DNA from: Mortierella sp. BCC40632
Taxonomy: Eukaryota > Mortierellomycota > Mortierellomycetes > Mortierellales > Mortierellaceae
Direction: 5' to 3'
Length of the DNA stretch: 64,000 bases
Assembly (NCBI GenBank): GCA_011634665.1
Contig: WAEK01000008.1
Coordinates: 303,501 to 367,500, forward strand
The notes beneath the pieces were generated by a model. That model had not been told where the DNA came from. It saw nothing but the letters and a program-made list of their open reading frames with translations, and made no database searches. Positions 10,477 through 22,560 of the stretch are shown here, piece by piece (the first letter of the stretch is position 1; each line of letters starts with the position of its first letter). The translations under genes were made by a program, and so were the position numbers.

Positions 10477-12594
10477 TTATTCGTTCTTCTTGTCTGTCTC
10501 ACTCTTGGGCTGGAGATCTACAGCCACTTTTTCTTCTTCGTGTCCTTTCCCTGCTGGGAAGCCATTCACACGGGCCACGCCTGCGTTCTTTTCTCTCAAG
10601 GACCCTTGCTCTCGCTCCTGCTCCCGTTCCTGCTCCTGTTCTTGTTCATGCTCCTGCTCATGCTCATGCTCGTTCTCACGTTCTAGCTGGTTCGCTGCTA
10701 CTGCCGACGATACCTCCTCCGCCAACTTACTGAGCTGGACCTCATACTGCTTACTGAACACCTCCATATAGTAGCAGGCTCCGTTCCAGACACTGACCAA
10801 GAACAAAGTAACCAAGAAGATCGTATTCAACTTGAAATTACGATACACCAACAGCGCAAACAGGCACGTTACAAACTACACAGTGCCAAGACAATAGACA
10901 GTGATATTAATACACGCATCCATATGCTTACAATCGTTCATCATCATCATCGTCATCACCACCATCATCCCCCCCAGCCCCCAAAAAAAAAAAAAAAAAA
11001 AAAAAAAGCCAAAGAGGCTATCTTGGCAATAGTGATGAAGAGAACATTACCGTGTAGATAAGTTGCATGCCCATGAATGTTGGAATGCTATATCGCTCTC
11101 CAAACGAATGTGCGACCTTGGCAATAGCACCTCCCTTTGGGTCGTTCAACAGCCAAGTGTAAGAGGTCACGCGCTTCCCTGACGCGATCTTTTCCCGTTG
11201 TCGTACCACCACGAACACATAGTAAGCAATCTGCCATGTAAGATAGAGCGCAATAGCATAAGCGAGTGACTTGGCAGTCGGAAGTACGTCCATGTCCTTC
11301 AAAGCTGGGAATCGAGTATGATCTGGGTCTGGATAGAGCCAGCGGACAACATAGAGAGTAATGGGTGGACTCATGTGGATGTAAACGCTCGTCACCTTGT
11401 CAAGACTATATTTACGTATAAAAAGCAAAATGAAAGTTTTCTCCCCAAAGTTAGTAACGCACCCAGAGTCTATTCCCAATGAACAGATTGCATAACTATT
11501 CCACCCATCTTTTTTTTTTTTTTTGCTTCGTGTGTACTGTACACACAAACGCACCTGTGCAGGACAAGGCTGTTTCGCCAGGCAATGATAGCGAATGCAA
11601 GTGGCCCGAGCGATAACAACCAAACTGCACCCAAGAGAGCTTTTGATTGCGGAAAGACGTAGAGGTAGAGGATAACGGCGACATTGACCTGTGAAATAAG
11701 AAAAAAAAAAAAAAAAAAAAAAAAAGAGAGCACACATATGATGTCAGGGACTCGGGGTTTTCGACAAAAAGGGTATCTCTCTCATGCGGACAAGCACGAG
11801 CTACTGCCCCCCCCTGCCCAGCTCCAAAACGGCCCCCTGTCTGACACAAGACTTACATAATAGCACATGTCGAGCAAAAAGAAGTGGAAGCTTTTCTTTT
11901 TGTAGATAAAGTACCGGACAGCAATCAGGATCACTGACTGGAGTGTATGGACAAACGGAATCCACTCGGGGAACTGCGATACCAACCAAGGCGTACAACA
12001 GCACTCAAACATTCCCAGTGTGAATGCGATCTTGTCCATAAACCGGACAACACTCGCCTTCTTCATATTCTTCTCCCAGACCATAATCGACGTGTCAATC
12101 TGTGATTTGAGATTACTGGCCGTGTGATCGACCTTGTGGCGAACTCGACGTTTGGTAGTGCCGACATGGTGTTTAAGTTGTCGCTTTGTTTTCGAGAGAT
12201 CAGACCGGAGACTGTGATACATCTGGTTGGCGATGACAGGGAGCTCAAACAGGTCTTCCTCCAGGTTCTGAGAGATGAACGAGTCGAGACTGAACGTGAG
12301 TTGAGTCAGGATGTTGGGGACAAGAGACGGTCCAAGCGCTGGGCTGGCAGGCTCAGAGAGGATGGCCGAGTCCGAAGCATAGGCATCCTCATAGGTGCGC
12401 TCGCCTGGCTCGGGGGCCGAGACTGAGCGTGAGAGGGTAAGATCCGAATCAGATTCATCGAGCATAGTCGCCAATGATTCGTCGAGATTCTTTTTCTCTT
12501 GGGCCATTGAGGTTCCTTGTCCTTGAGTTTGTTCCTGGTCGAGCAATGAGAATCCTGGGGTGGGCGAGGGATGATCAATTGATGCGAGGCTCAT
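10477..12594 (-). CDS. GPC1: Glycerophosphocholine acyltransferase GPC1 (DUF2838 family)
   Basis: Four exons: 12594-11857, 11688-11555, 11405-11051 and 10875-10477, giving 541 residues with matching phases. The first 110 residues are acidic and disordered. A basic segment (TKRRVRHKVDHTASNLKSQI) and then about eight hydrophobic segments follow. Family signatures are visible: MFECCCTPWLVSQFPEW, YFIYKKKSFHFFLLDMCYY, HSLDKVTSVYIHMSPP and YTWLLNDPKGG. GPC1 enzymes use acyl-CoA to acylate glycero-3-phosphocholine to lysophosphatidylcholine in internal membranes, which recycles the choline headgroup. The C-terminal tail carries a long Glu/His/Gln repeat. Two introns contain A/T homopolymers of about 25 bases. 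The BAR gene follows in tandem. Confidence 0.92.
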
Positions 12595-12746
12595 TCAGTT
12601 CTTGGGTGATTCTTTGATTCCACAGACGGACTAGTGCAAGAATCGAGGATTCAGAGGTGATGAAAATAGAAAAGAAAGGGAAAGGGTGAATTGGGGATGG
12701 TGGAATCGAGGTGGATATTTTTATAAGAGAAAAGAAGAAAGAAGAG

Positions 12747-12786
<40 letters not shown>

Positions 12787-15700
12787 AAAAGGGCCCGCGC
12801 GCGTCTCGCGTTATCTCTCAGTCACGATCCCCTTCTTTGGTCACACTTGCACGACGCTGCATGGCATGCTGTTGGTCTTATGCTTTCTTCTGTTCAAGAT
12901 TACTCTCACCATCCACCATCCATCACCACTGTTTCCACCATCACTACACACCACTCAGTGGTACGTTTAGTTCATTTAAGATATCCAGGTAATGGTTGGC
13001 TGGAGACTGGTGGGACCCTTCAATCCACCATCACCATCACCAGCCAACGTTGATGCGTACTCTCCTCCTTTATACTCGGCGCTTACTCGGCCCCCTTTTT
13101 TTTTTTTTTTTTTTTCCTCCAATGCATGAGCTTGACCAAGAGGAATACTCTTCAGCAGTTTCACCCAATAGAGCATGGCAGCAGCAACGAACCTTTCGCT
13201 CTCTTCCATTCGTGACATGTGTAGGGCATTAATTATCACCCCTCCCCCAGAGAATATGCAGGAATCCCTTTTAGTAAGAGGATCTCATGGTTGGTTTATG
13301 CTTCAAACGTCCACGAGAAAAAAAAAAAAAAATAATAAAAAAAAGAACAAGTCAGGGTTCTTTGGCTGCGCCCTGACTCCTATTCCAGTTAGGCTGCAAT
13401 CCAGCCCATCAAAATATAACAAAGTCATTATTAGTCTAAATGTCTCTCAAAAGTTCATGAGGTCGTAGGATGTGGGCCCTTGGAATGGATGATGCCCAGC
13501 TAATGAGAGACTGGATCCCTTTGTCAGATGTCCAGCTATGACAAAAGACTAGCTCCATTCTCCAGAATACTCAACGCATTCCTTCTGGCAAGCCCGAGGC
13601 CCCAACAGCACAGCCAAATCTTTTCTTTGTTCAGATTACTGCGTCAAGATCTGTTCTCGATTTGGTTTATTCATCGAAGGATTGGGAATTCGCCTACTTT
13701 GCGCGCATTGGATTTCACAAGGATCGATCCGATTGAGGATTGATGTCTGTGCATTTTCTGAATTACACACATCTTGCTTCATTAGCTTTCTATCCTGAAG
13801 CATGAACGAGGACCTCATCAATTTTGGAGCAAGAATATTGTCTACCTGAACGGACTATTCCCTTTATCTGCTGTCTTTTAGTTCCTGACTGCTAGTGAGG
13901 AGCTGACACTGGACAAAGAAAGGTCAAACTACAATTCTCCAGCTGCTACTATGTTCTAGCTCAGTGCTAAAGAAGAATTGGCGTCTGGTACCACATAGTA
14001 TTTAGTATTTCTAATTGCTATTTATCTTCTTCCAAGGAGTATTGATATGGCATAGACATTGACACTGTTGACCTACAGGGGATGAAGAGGGAGATAACTA
14101 CTCTCGAAGAGTCTGAGCCCATTCTTCTTCAACCCTAGAGGTAAGGGTCACATTGATGATAGAAGCTATCAATAAAGGGATCTCAAGTCTTTGCCCTATG
14201 CGGATTAAATCGGGACGGGTCAGTGATTCTCGCATCGCAGCCAAAGGGATACTTGACTGAATGGCTACCGGAAAACAGCTACTCGTGAGCGATTTTTTGT
14301 CCGGCCTGTCATTCTCCGCTGAGCTTTAGTTTGCCTGGCCTTCATTCTGCAATCTTCATGCCTTCTCCAGCCTTGTAGCGGTCCCTTGAAAGACTTTGGT
14401 ATTTGCTAGTCTTTAGTCATGGTACAAGTAAAGATGTTCACTCTCACTCTCCATTACCTGGTCGGATAGTTCTTTTCCGCACAAAACACAGCATGCAATG
14501 ATATGGTAGATGATTGGTAAGGCTCCTTCAAAAAACCGTGATTGAAACCCACGTGGATTGAGAACTCCGTTGGTGATTGAACCCAACACATGTTCGATGC
14601 CCTTCTGCATGGCAATGGCGACCCACAATGTATAGTATCCCACGAGCCATTATGCAGTGATAAGTATTGTTCGCTGAGCAAATACACGAGTTAGCTGCAA
14701 CAAGAAACGAATTACTGTCCAATACTGGTCCCCTGCTAAAGGATTGCATTGACACTTATCACTATGGGGGTCACCAATACAAAGCCTAGCAAATAAGGCC
14801 CTGTACTAGCTAGCAATATTAGGAGAAGATCCCCTCCTGTCCATAGCAATAGGCTCTTTAAATCCAAAGCGAATCATCTGAGCAACTGTCCACGATGCTA
14901 AGTCGCAGCATGTCAACATTGTATCTCTGATAATTTACACCTGAAGGAATAAGAGTCGTGACAGCAGCGATCAGATGTGAGGCGGTGGCGAAATCTAGAG
15001 TGGGGATGGTACAGAATGGGTATGTGATGAGCGAGACATGACTAAGCCGACCAGAAAGGGAGGAACCTCTCCTGCTACATCGTCTCTCTATGTTTCGTAT
15101 CACCTTTACCTCTAACGTATACTCTGTCTAGAGTCCCTCAAGTGGCACGGTTAAAAGCCTGAAAGAGCTCACCAAGAAGAGTAAGCCTACCGATTTCGAG
15201 CAAGTTATTGCTATCAACCTCACACTTTGGCACGTACTAATCCTATCGTTGCAGGCCTGTTCTCTTGAGCGAGATTGATCTGCTGAGAGAGTTCGACCCA
15301 ACTGACCATGTCTCTGATATCTTTCCTAAGGTGCCACCCAAGAATACTACCCACATCATCATACAACGACCCACTAGGTGGTACAAACGCGTCTTGCTGA
15401 TCACTCCTGCCAACATGAGCTTATTATCCACCCCGCTAACTTTATATTCTCTCTCAGCCGACTCCTGCCCTTTAATAGTGCCCTATTTTTTTGTTCAAGT
15501 TGTCCCATACCTTGCTCCTTTCCTACAGCTAGACGACAAGAATCACGGGCAAGTTTATTTTTCCCACCTGGACCAATTCCCAAAATGAGCGATCAAACTG
15601 GTTCCAGCCAAGGATCGCTGTCCTACACGTTGTCGAAAGGAGAGGAATTGCCCTCAAGCTCCATAGTGAATTGTTTACTAGCCTATAAACAGGGTGACGA

Positions 15701-16057
15701 ATGCATTCTCCACAAGGCACTGATGCTCAGGACAGACGTTGTCTTTAAGCCATAGTCTCTGCGAAGAAGGGCCAGGACAAAATGGATTTTGTTTTGTCGT
15801 CCATGCAGAGTGAAAAGTCTTGTACGTATCAACATTGTGAGACCAAAAGGGATATATATAAAGGCATACTAGAAGAAAAAAGCCTTCAGGAGGAAAGAGA
15901 TCGTTTATGTGTATACAGACGGCCTCTATTGCTCAATTGCAGGTTTCGTCGTATCCTGCAAGAATAAGTGGGAAAATGAGGCGAGAAAAGAAAGTTGCTA
16001 TCATTCGGTTTATTCATTTACCTGACAAAGCCCTAAAAGATACACTTCCATAGGCCC

Positions 16058-16089
<32 letters not shown>

Positions 16090-16908
16090 GTCAACACCAA
16101 GGGATACCCATTCTTCAGAAGAGTGACAAGGCCCTTCAATATAAAGCCAGTACATAATGTCAACCGCATTGTCACCGAAATCAAGGGACGCGTTTTACGT
16201 ATGGTTGTGACCGATTTCCATTTTTGCCTTGCTTATGCCTGCAATGGTCCAATGGTAGGCTCTTGCATGCGATTTAGGTCGGGGTCCAGACTCAAGAAGT
16301 TAGGGGATGAGGAGTCAAGGTCTCAGTCTGTCAACCAAGCGACAAACATTCAGTTCTCACGAAGAGTTTATCCTTCAGCTCAAACCCCAAGAACTCCAGT
16401 ATCCGGCGTCCCTTACGTCGTTTCGTCCACCCACATTCAAACAGTGCCGGCAGGTCTCTCTCCAATTTGGCCTGTACCAATGACTTTTTAATATTGCTTT
16501 TGCGCATATCAGACTCGGTGCCAATCTTGTGTCAGGTTGCTCGCGCGACATACCAGAGAGGGAGAGAGAGAGAGATCGTGGCTGTGAAACCAAAAGGTGG
16601 ATGGGAGCTGTTGAAACCAAACTTGCTACACGTACAAATTCGGATCTTTTAGTACGAATTGCAGACCATCGGACGATGACCAACATGGTTACTCTCGGTC
16701 TTGTTCAGTCTATGCAAGACTCATTGGAAAGGAGAGGGAGAGGAAAGCGGTCTTGGCTTTGAAATGCTCGCGTCAGTTATTCTCTCTTTCATCACTCCCT
16801 CTGACCCTCTCTTCTCTCACCTTCTCTCACCCTTTCCTTCCCTATCTCTATTTTTTGTGGTTGCTCAACTTTCTCTTTTTTGTATCTTTCTTCTTTCTTA
16901 CTCTCACC
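12595..16908. other. 4.3-kb gene-poor region
   Basis: At the left is the GPC1 5' flank, with GA repeats near 12750-12780, i.e. CT on the GPC1 coding strand. The stretch 13100-14850 holds only short, unconvincing frames. The stretch 15100-15400 carries a Crinkler relic and 16059-16086 a run of about 28 A, which could be a retroinsertion tail. At the right, 16780-16905 is a pyrimidine-rich leader of the next gene. No intact gene is seen. Confidence 0.55.
15132..15376 (+). pseudogene. Relic of a Crinkler (CRN) N-terminal domain
   Basis: Frame A (15132-15257) reads SPSSGTVKSLKELTKKSKP and then INLTLWHV. A shifted frame (from 15256) continues PVLLSEIDLLREFDP, VSDIFPKVPPKNTTHIIIQRP. Together these follow the CRN N-terminal layout: a ubiquitin-like start, the LTLWxV box, then FPxxPPxxxxHIIVQRP. 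The two halves are in different frames and no in-phase intron reconciles them, so I read it as frameshifted and decayed. No C-terminal effector domain is visible downstream. CRN proteins are secreted or translocated effectors described in oomycetes and fungi. Confidence 0.5.
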
Positions 16909-17631
16909 ATGTCTTCTGTTCGCCGATCCTCCCGCACCAAGTCTGCAGCCGCTTCAAAGACCGAGACGACTCCCCCCACTTCCAAACACGATTCTGCCAT
17001 GGCTACCCCAACACCCGAAGACCCCACTCATGCCTCGACCACGATCCCGACGGATGACGATGTCGACACACCTTCTTCGACAACCGCTACCACCGGAAGC
17101 GATAGCACCCATCAAGCACACGAGCATCCTAGCGCCAAGAAAGACCAGCAGTCCGAGGCCTCTTCAGATCCTGATGCCGTCACTACTGCCTTGGAAAAGA
17201 CCGATGATGAAGTCTCAACCGCTACGCCCAGCGAGGCCCTGGAGACTCCTGTGAGTACTACAACGACCGACAAGACCGAAGACGAGGTCAGTCAAGAGCC
17301 TGAAACGACGCTTGGACAGGAGCATATCCATCCACCGCAACAAACAGACGGTGCCCATGCAGTACCACCAGCATCGGTGACCTCTGAAGGAGCCGAAGCG
17401 CTCCAGTCTCATGAACATGGGCATGAACAGGCGTTGGCTTCAGAGAGCACCACGGCGACAGAGACTGGGGAGCTACCGACCAAGATTCACCACCACTCGA
17501 AGCGAACAGTGGACGAGGTGGATTCGAATACGGTGGCTGAATCCGAGGCGCAAGACTACCTTGCAGGCGCGTACAAGTCACCCTTTAGGCACGCGCACAA
17601 GGCGGAGAAGGTCGGCAGAGAGGAGCGCTAG
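16909..17631 (+). CDS. Unknown intronless, disordered, Thr/Glu/His-rich protein
   Basis: A single open frame of 240 residues starts at an ATG in a good context (CTCACCATG), directly after a C/T-rich leader with few purines. It begins MSSVRRSSRTKSAAASKTE (basic) and turns strongly acidic with Thr/Ser/Glu/Asp runs. The last 60 residues carry His-rich segments (HEHGHEQ, KIHHHSKRTVDEV) and a short C-terminal block (AQDYLAGAYKSPFRHAHK) that looks more ordered. No domain is recognised and no signal peptide or membrane segment is present. The basic-then-acidic layout would suit a nuclear or chromatin-associated protein, but that is a guess. Confidence 0.7.
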   Translation: MSSVRRSSRTKSAAASKTETTPPTSKHDSAMATPTPEDPTHASTTIPTDDDVDTPSSTTATTGSDSTHQAHEHPSAKKDQQSEASSDPDAVTTALEKTDDEVSTATPSEALETPVSTTTTDKTEDEVSQEPETTLGQEHIHPPQQTDGAHAVPPASVTSEGAEALQSHEHGHEQALASESTTATETGELPTKIHHHSKRTVDEVDSNTVAESEAQDYLAGAYKSPFRHAHKAEKVGREER

Positions 17632-17956
17632 AAAATAGGGAAAAAAAAATAATAAGGATGCTCTCACCAAACGATTTTATACATAGCCTTAGAGAGAAGG
17701 AAAGATGATGATCCAGAACAATGAATACGAACCCTGTTGACAGAGTGTCTCAGTTCATGCGAGCACACAGACCACCAGTCTGCTGATCGTAAAAAAAAAA
17801 GAGGTTTTTATTTCTTATTTTTTTTTTCTCACCTCTCCTCTCCATATTCCCGCTTCGCTGACATCCCTTCCCCCCCCCACCCACAAAATACTTTTTCTCA
17901 CTTTCTCCCACTTTCTCCCTTTATCTCTTTACTCAAGTTTGTCACCAGTTTTTAAG
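17632..17956. other. Spacer and pyrimidine-rich leader
   Basis: This stretch holds the 3' flank of the upstream unknown gene. From about 17815 to 17940 it becomes a strongly pyrimidine-rich leader (TTTTCTC, CCCCCCCC, TTTCTCCC blocks) leading to the next ATG. No gene is seen. Confidence 0.55.
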
Positions 17957-18466
17957 ATGGACCGATTCTCACAGGCAACAGGATCTACACACGCATCCAA
18001 ACCTCGTTCTCGTCGTCATAGCCATGAAGTCGGTACTCATCATCCAGACACTGACAGGTTCACAAGAAAGATTCGCAAGGATACCGAATTAATGAGTGCT
18101 GCTGCTACTTCACTCGAAGCAAACTCCTCGATCGCTACTACTACTTCTACCGTTGGTAGTAATAACAGGGACCAACAATCAAGTTCGAAACACAATGCAT
18201 CAATTATCGCAGACTCTTATCAGCACTCACCATCAGGCACTTTAACAGCCAACAAAACACGTTCACAACAACAGCATCAACAGCAACAACAACAGCAGCA
18301 ACAAGATCAGTGTCAGACAACTAAAAGTCGGTTCGGTCAATCCTCGGTTGCCTATGATCCCAATGATCCCGATCGACCACAGCACTATGAGGGCGCCGAT
18401 TCCGATGACGACGAAGACCGTGATATGAGTCAGTGCAACATGTATGACAATGCCCAGTATAACTAA
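17957..18466 (+). CDS. Unknown intronless protein with a polyglutamine tract
   Basis: A single frame of 169 residues starts at ATG (TTTTTAAGATGG) after a pyrimidine-rich leader much like that of the upstream gene. The N-terminus is basic and Ser/His-rich (SKPRSRRHSHEVGTHH, then FTRKIRKDTELM). The centre is Ser/Thr-rich, a Gln run follows near residues 105-115, then a more ordered tail (SRFGQSSVAYDPNDPDRPQ) and an acidic end. No family is recognised. Composition suggests a small, mostly disordered regulatory protein. Confidence 0.6.
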   Translation: MDRFSQATGSTHASKPRSRRHSHEVGTHHPDTDRFTRKIRKDTELMSAAATSLEANSSIATTTSTVGSNNRDQQSSSKHNASIIADSYQHSPSGTLTANKTRSQQQHQQQQQQQQQDQCQTTKSRFGQSSVAYDPNDPDRPQHYEGADSDDDEDRDMSQCNMYDNAQYN

Positions 18467-18715
18467 TCTTTTGAACAGGGCTAAAAAGGAAGGACGGTTA
18501 AGAGTACAACCCCCCCCCCTTCCCTTCCGTTTCGACCCCTTTGGCGCGAAAAATAGTCAGGAGAATATCGAATAGCAGACTGCTTTATGTACATAGTACA
18601 AACCCCTAAGATTAAAAGACGAAAAAAAGAAGAGAAAAAGAGAGAAAAAGAGAGAAAAGTAGAATCCCATGTTCGAAATGGATTTCTCACTTTCATCGTT
18701 TGTGTTGGGATCTTG

Positions 18716-18756
<41 letters not shown>

Positions 18757-18790
18757 AAGAGAGAAAGAAAGAGCTAGAGCTAGATATATT
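18467..18790. other. Convergent spacer with a GA microsatellite
   Basis: This lies between the 3' ends of the polyQ gene (+) and the ENA-type ATPase gene (-). It contains a C-run, GAAAAAGA units and an (AG)n array at about 18721-18752. No gene is seen. Confidence 0.6.
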
Positions 18791-21700
18791 TTACTTGACC
18801 AAGTCAAATGAATCCTTCTGAGACATAAACGACCTCATCCGCTCCATCTCCAAAGCCGAATTGATCGGAGTCGTCAACGACTTCATACTCCTTCGTTTGA
18901 TCATCTTGTAAAACTCTGCAAAAATTATAAAAACAATCAAGGCCGCAAAAACAAGTCCCCATTCATAACTAATCCCCGTATGCTTAAACACTCCTCGGTT
19001 CAATCCTGGGATATAGATAATCGGGAAAACCAAAATCACACCAACAATAATACTCAACCAAAGCGTCGGATTGAGCTTGAGCGTCGACAAATTCTTGGGT
19101 GTCCAACCACTCTCTCGTAAACTTCGACAATTGACCGCATGCGCCAAAATCAGGAACGTCAGACAGGCATACGCTGTTGCTCTTGCTCGGAAAACACCTT
19201 CACAAGAGGCCGAATACTCCCTGTTGCAGTCATGGCCCAGCTCACCATCGTTGAGAGCAAAGACGACAATACAAAAGTTGGCAAACGAGAGCGCTCCCAT
19301 CACCAACCCGTACACAAAAGTATCCATCACCACCTCGAACGAGAATAAACCCTGCTTCGCAGATCGTGGAGGTTCATGCATGTTGGATTCACTCGCAGGC
19401 TCAAGTCCAAGTCCCATGGCTGGAGGCGAAGATGTGATCATGTTCAAGAACAAAATCTCGACGGCGCTCATAGGAAACACGGCATTGCCTGTCCTGTCCT
19501 TGAAAGCCAAACCGATAATCAAGACCACAATTTCGGCCACGTTGGCCGACATCAGATGCTGGACAAACTTTTGAATGTTGGCAAACATTCTTCGACCTTC
19601 TGCAACGGCATGGACAATCGTTGCAAAGTTGTCGTCCGTCAGGACAATATCGGCTGCTTGTTTCGCAACGTCTGAGCCTGATTGACCCATTGCAATGCCT
19701 ACGTTGGCGGCCTTGAGCGAAGGAGAGTCGTTGACTCCATCTCCAGTCATGGCAGCAAAGAGGTTCCGTCGATGGAGCGCCGCGATCATCTTGACTTTGG
19801 TATTTGGCGAACACCGAGCGACAACACGAGGCAGCTCCACCAGTTTGTCTACTTCTTCATCGGTCATGGAATCGAACTGTCCAGCTGCCATAATCAATGG
19901 ATTACCCTTGACTGGAACATCGGCAGGAATGATAGCTACCTCCTTTGCAATAGCAGCCGCCGTGGAAGGGTGATCTCCTGTCAACATATGAACCCGAATA
20001 CCAGCGTCATAACACTCGAGTACAGCAGGTCGTGATTCTGCTCGTGGAGGGTCATAGATACCGACCAAACCAAGGAATACCATATCCGACTCGATTTCAT
20101 CTCGAACGAGTCCGTGCACAAGGTCTACCCCTGCCGGAGGCTCAAACTTACGGTATGCGAGCGTAAGCACTCGAAGACCCCTTTCCGCCAGCAAGTTCAT
20201 CTTTTCTGTAATCATCTCCTCAAACATCTCACGTTCGTTTCCCTTCTCTCCAACAAGGCACCGCTCAATATCTCCATCGCGCCAGAAGGCACAGCATCCG
20301 ATCACACGCTCCGTAGCACCTTTCAGGAAAATAAAGTGATCGCCCGGACCATTAGCCGTGTCCGGACCTTGATAGATGACCGACATGCGCTTGACAGTCG
20401 AGTCGAACGGAAACTCGGCCACCAGCTTGAATCCCTGATCCAATAGATCTGGTTTGGCCAAGCCAGCTTTGTAGGCAAGCACCTGAAGTGCAATCTCTGT
20501 CGGGTCACCAATCGCTGTCCATTCACCGTTTTCGTCTGGATGCTGGGTTCTCCGGAGCTCTGCCATGTTGCAAAGCGATGCGGCTTCCAAGGTGCGCAGG
20601 AAGTGATCAGTACCTGAGCCCGTTGGGATCTGCTCTTCTTGGATATCAACCGAATCTTTCATCATCTCTCCCTGTCGGAAGATGTCTCCTTCGGGGATAA
20701 AACCAGTGCCTGTAATACGGTAATAACCGTCGCTAGGTAGCCACATCCGAACTGCCACCATCTTGGATTGGGTCAATGTTCCGGTCTATTTCAGATCGTT
20801 CGCACAAACGCGGACAGACAAATTAAAAAAAGGGTGAATCGCACATTCTCTGATGGGCTAGATCCAATTCTGAAATCATAACAGCTTCTGAAGGGGAGGG
20901 AGAGGGTACCTTGTCAGAGCAAATATTGGTGACAGCACCGAGACTTTCCAAACTAGAAAGACGTCTGACAATGGCCTTGACCTCGGCCATCCGTCGCACG
21001 CCAAAGGCCATTGTCAGAGTGACGACAGCGACAAGGCCTTCAGGAATGATGGCAATTGCAACCGAGATGGCATAGATTGCGGTCTCGTTACTATACTTGA
21101 ACTTGTGCACAGCAAACACAATAATGACCAGGATAACTGCCGCCAAGAAAATAAAATAGGCCATCTTGTTCAATCGCTTCTGTAGAGGTGTAGACTCGTT
21201 GTTGTCCACTTCGAGCAATGTTGTCGCGATCTTTCCGATCTGCGTCTTCATGCCTGTAGAGGTAACAATACCCTTGGCACGGCCCTTGACGACAGTGGTT
21301 GAAGAGAAGACCATGTTTAACCTGTCACCAAGAGGTTGCTCGGCAGACTGAATCACGTCCAAGTTCTTTTGTGCAGGCAGAGATTCACCGGTCAGCAATG
21401 CTTCATCCGTCTCCAGGTTAAAGACCTCAAAGAGTCGGCAATCGGCGCCAATGACGTCTCCATCCTCAAAGATCATGATATCTCCGGGAACAGCCTGATT
21501 GTTGGGGATCGTGACTCTGGTCTCATCACGGATGACTTTGGACGTTGGAGAAGACATATTTCGAAGGGCCTCCATCGTCTGCTCCGCATTGAATTCCTGC
21601 CAGAACCCGATGGCAGCGTTCATAATGATGATAAACAGGATAACGCCTCCTTCTGCAAAATCCTTTGTCGCGAAGGCTAGAATCTAAAAGGAGAGGAATT

Positions 21701-22042
21701 GGGCGTATGCATACCAGAGGCCATGTGAGAGGCTGTGGCACCTTTTGGCTGACGAGCCCTAACCTTCAATGAAACTAGTGATAGTCATAGGGAACCACAT
21801 ACGGTAGCAATGAGGAGAATGACAACAAGAGCATTGGCGACTTGTCGCCAAAGGACTTTGTACCACTTGACGCCACCATTTCCTTGGAGCTCGTTTGAAC
21901 CATAGACCTTGAGCCGATTCTCGGCCTCGGCTGTGGTCAATCCTTCAAGGGTGTTTGTATTGTAGTGGTCGGCGACTTGGTCGACTGTAAAGGTATGGAA
22001 AGGGGTTTCTGGCTCTGTAGAGAGCTCTTTCTTTTTAGCCAT
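18791..22042 (-). CDS. ENA-type (P2D) P-type cation ATPase, Na+/K+ efflux
   Basis: Three exons: 22042-21803, 21683-20910 and 20785-18791, giving 1002 residues with all phases at zero. The N-terminal cation-ATPase domain (FTVDQVADHYNTNTLEGL) is followed by the actuator TGES motif near residue 178, IIPEGLVAVVT in M4, and the phosphorylation site ICSDK|TGTLTQ (Asp337). MLTGDHPSTAAAIA, the hinge TGDGVNDSPSLKAANVG, and six C-terminal membrane segments complete the enzyme. CNREYSASCEGVFRARATA in the M7-M8 loop and the short soluble tail are typical of fungal ENA pumps. These export Na+ (and K+) across the plasma membrane at high salt or alkaline pH. Intron 2 splits the DKTGTLT motif. No frameshift is seen and all catalytic residues are present. 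Confidence 0.93.
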
Positions 22043-22560
22043 TGAGAGTGAAGTGCTATAGGGAGGCTCCTGTCATGACCTTTTGTTATTGTTTAGTTTG
22101 TAGAGTCTCTTTACAAAGAGAAAGACAGATAGTGGAGGGGAGAAGGTGAAAAAAAAGAAACACACGGTTTGTACGATACAAGTTCAGGGATCGAGGGACG
22201 AAAGGGGCGAGTGGAGCGAGAACGGGGGCCACACGATTATTAATAAAGAGAGTGCGAACAAAAAAAAACGGGGAAAAATCAAAAAAAAAAAAAAAAAAAA
22301 AAAAAAAGGGAAAGAAGAAGAGAGGCTGGGGGGACACCCAATCGACGGTTACAGAGTCTCCCGTGATCTCATATCTCACATCCGTGGGTGATGTCTCGGT
22401 CACTCTTGTCTGTCATCTTTTAGACCAAAAACCCTGCCATCACGCATAAAGAGTCGCGAAACGTGGGTCATGAAATGCAACAATAAGTGTGTTATTAGCG
22501 GAATGCAATGATGAGTGTCTACGTCTTCCCCGCGCCCCTGCAGGCCGTCTTTTCTCCAAT
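22043..22560. other. Spacer between the ATPase start and the MAK21 3' end
   Basis: This is the 5' flank of the ENA-type gene (-) and the 3' flank of MAK21 (-). It contains an A27 run at about 22281-22307 and other purine-rich runs on the plus strand, i.e. pyrimidine on the coding strand of the ATPase. No gene is seen. Confidence 0.6.

Noticed and set aside
10333..10733. Plus-strand frames of 117-132 residues
   Set aside because: They cross the CA repeat and are antisense to the Glu/His/Gln tail of GPC1.
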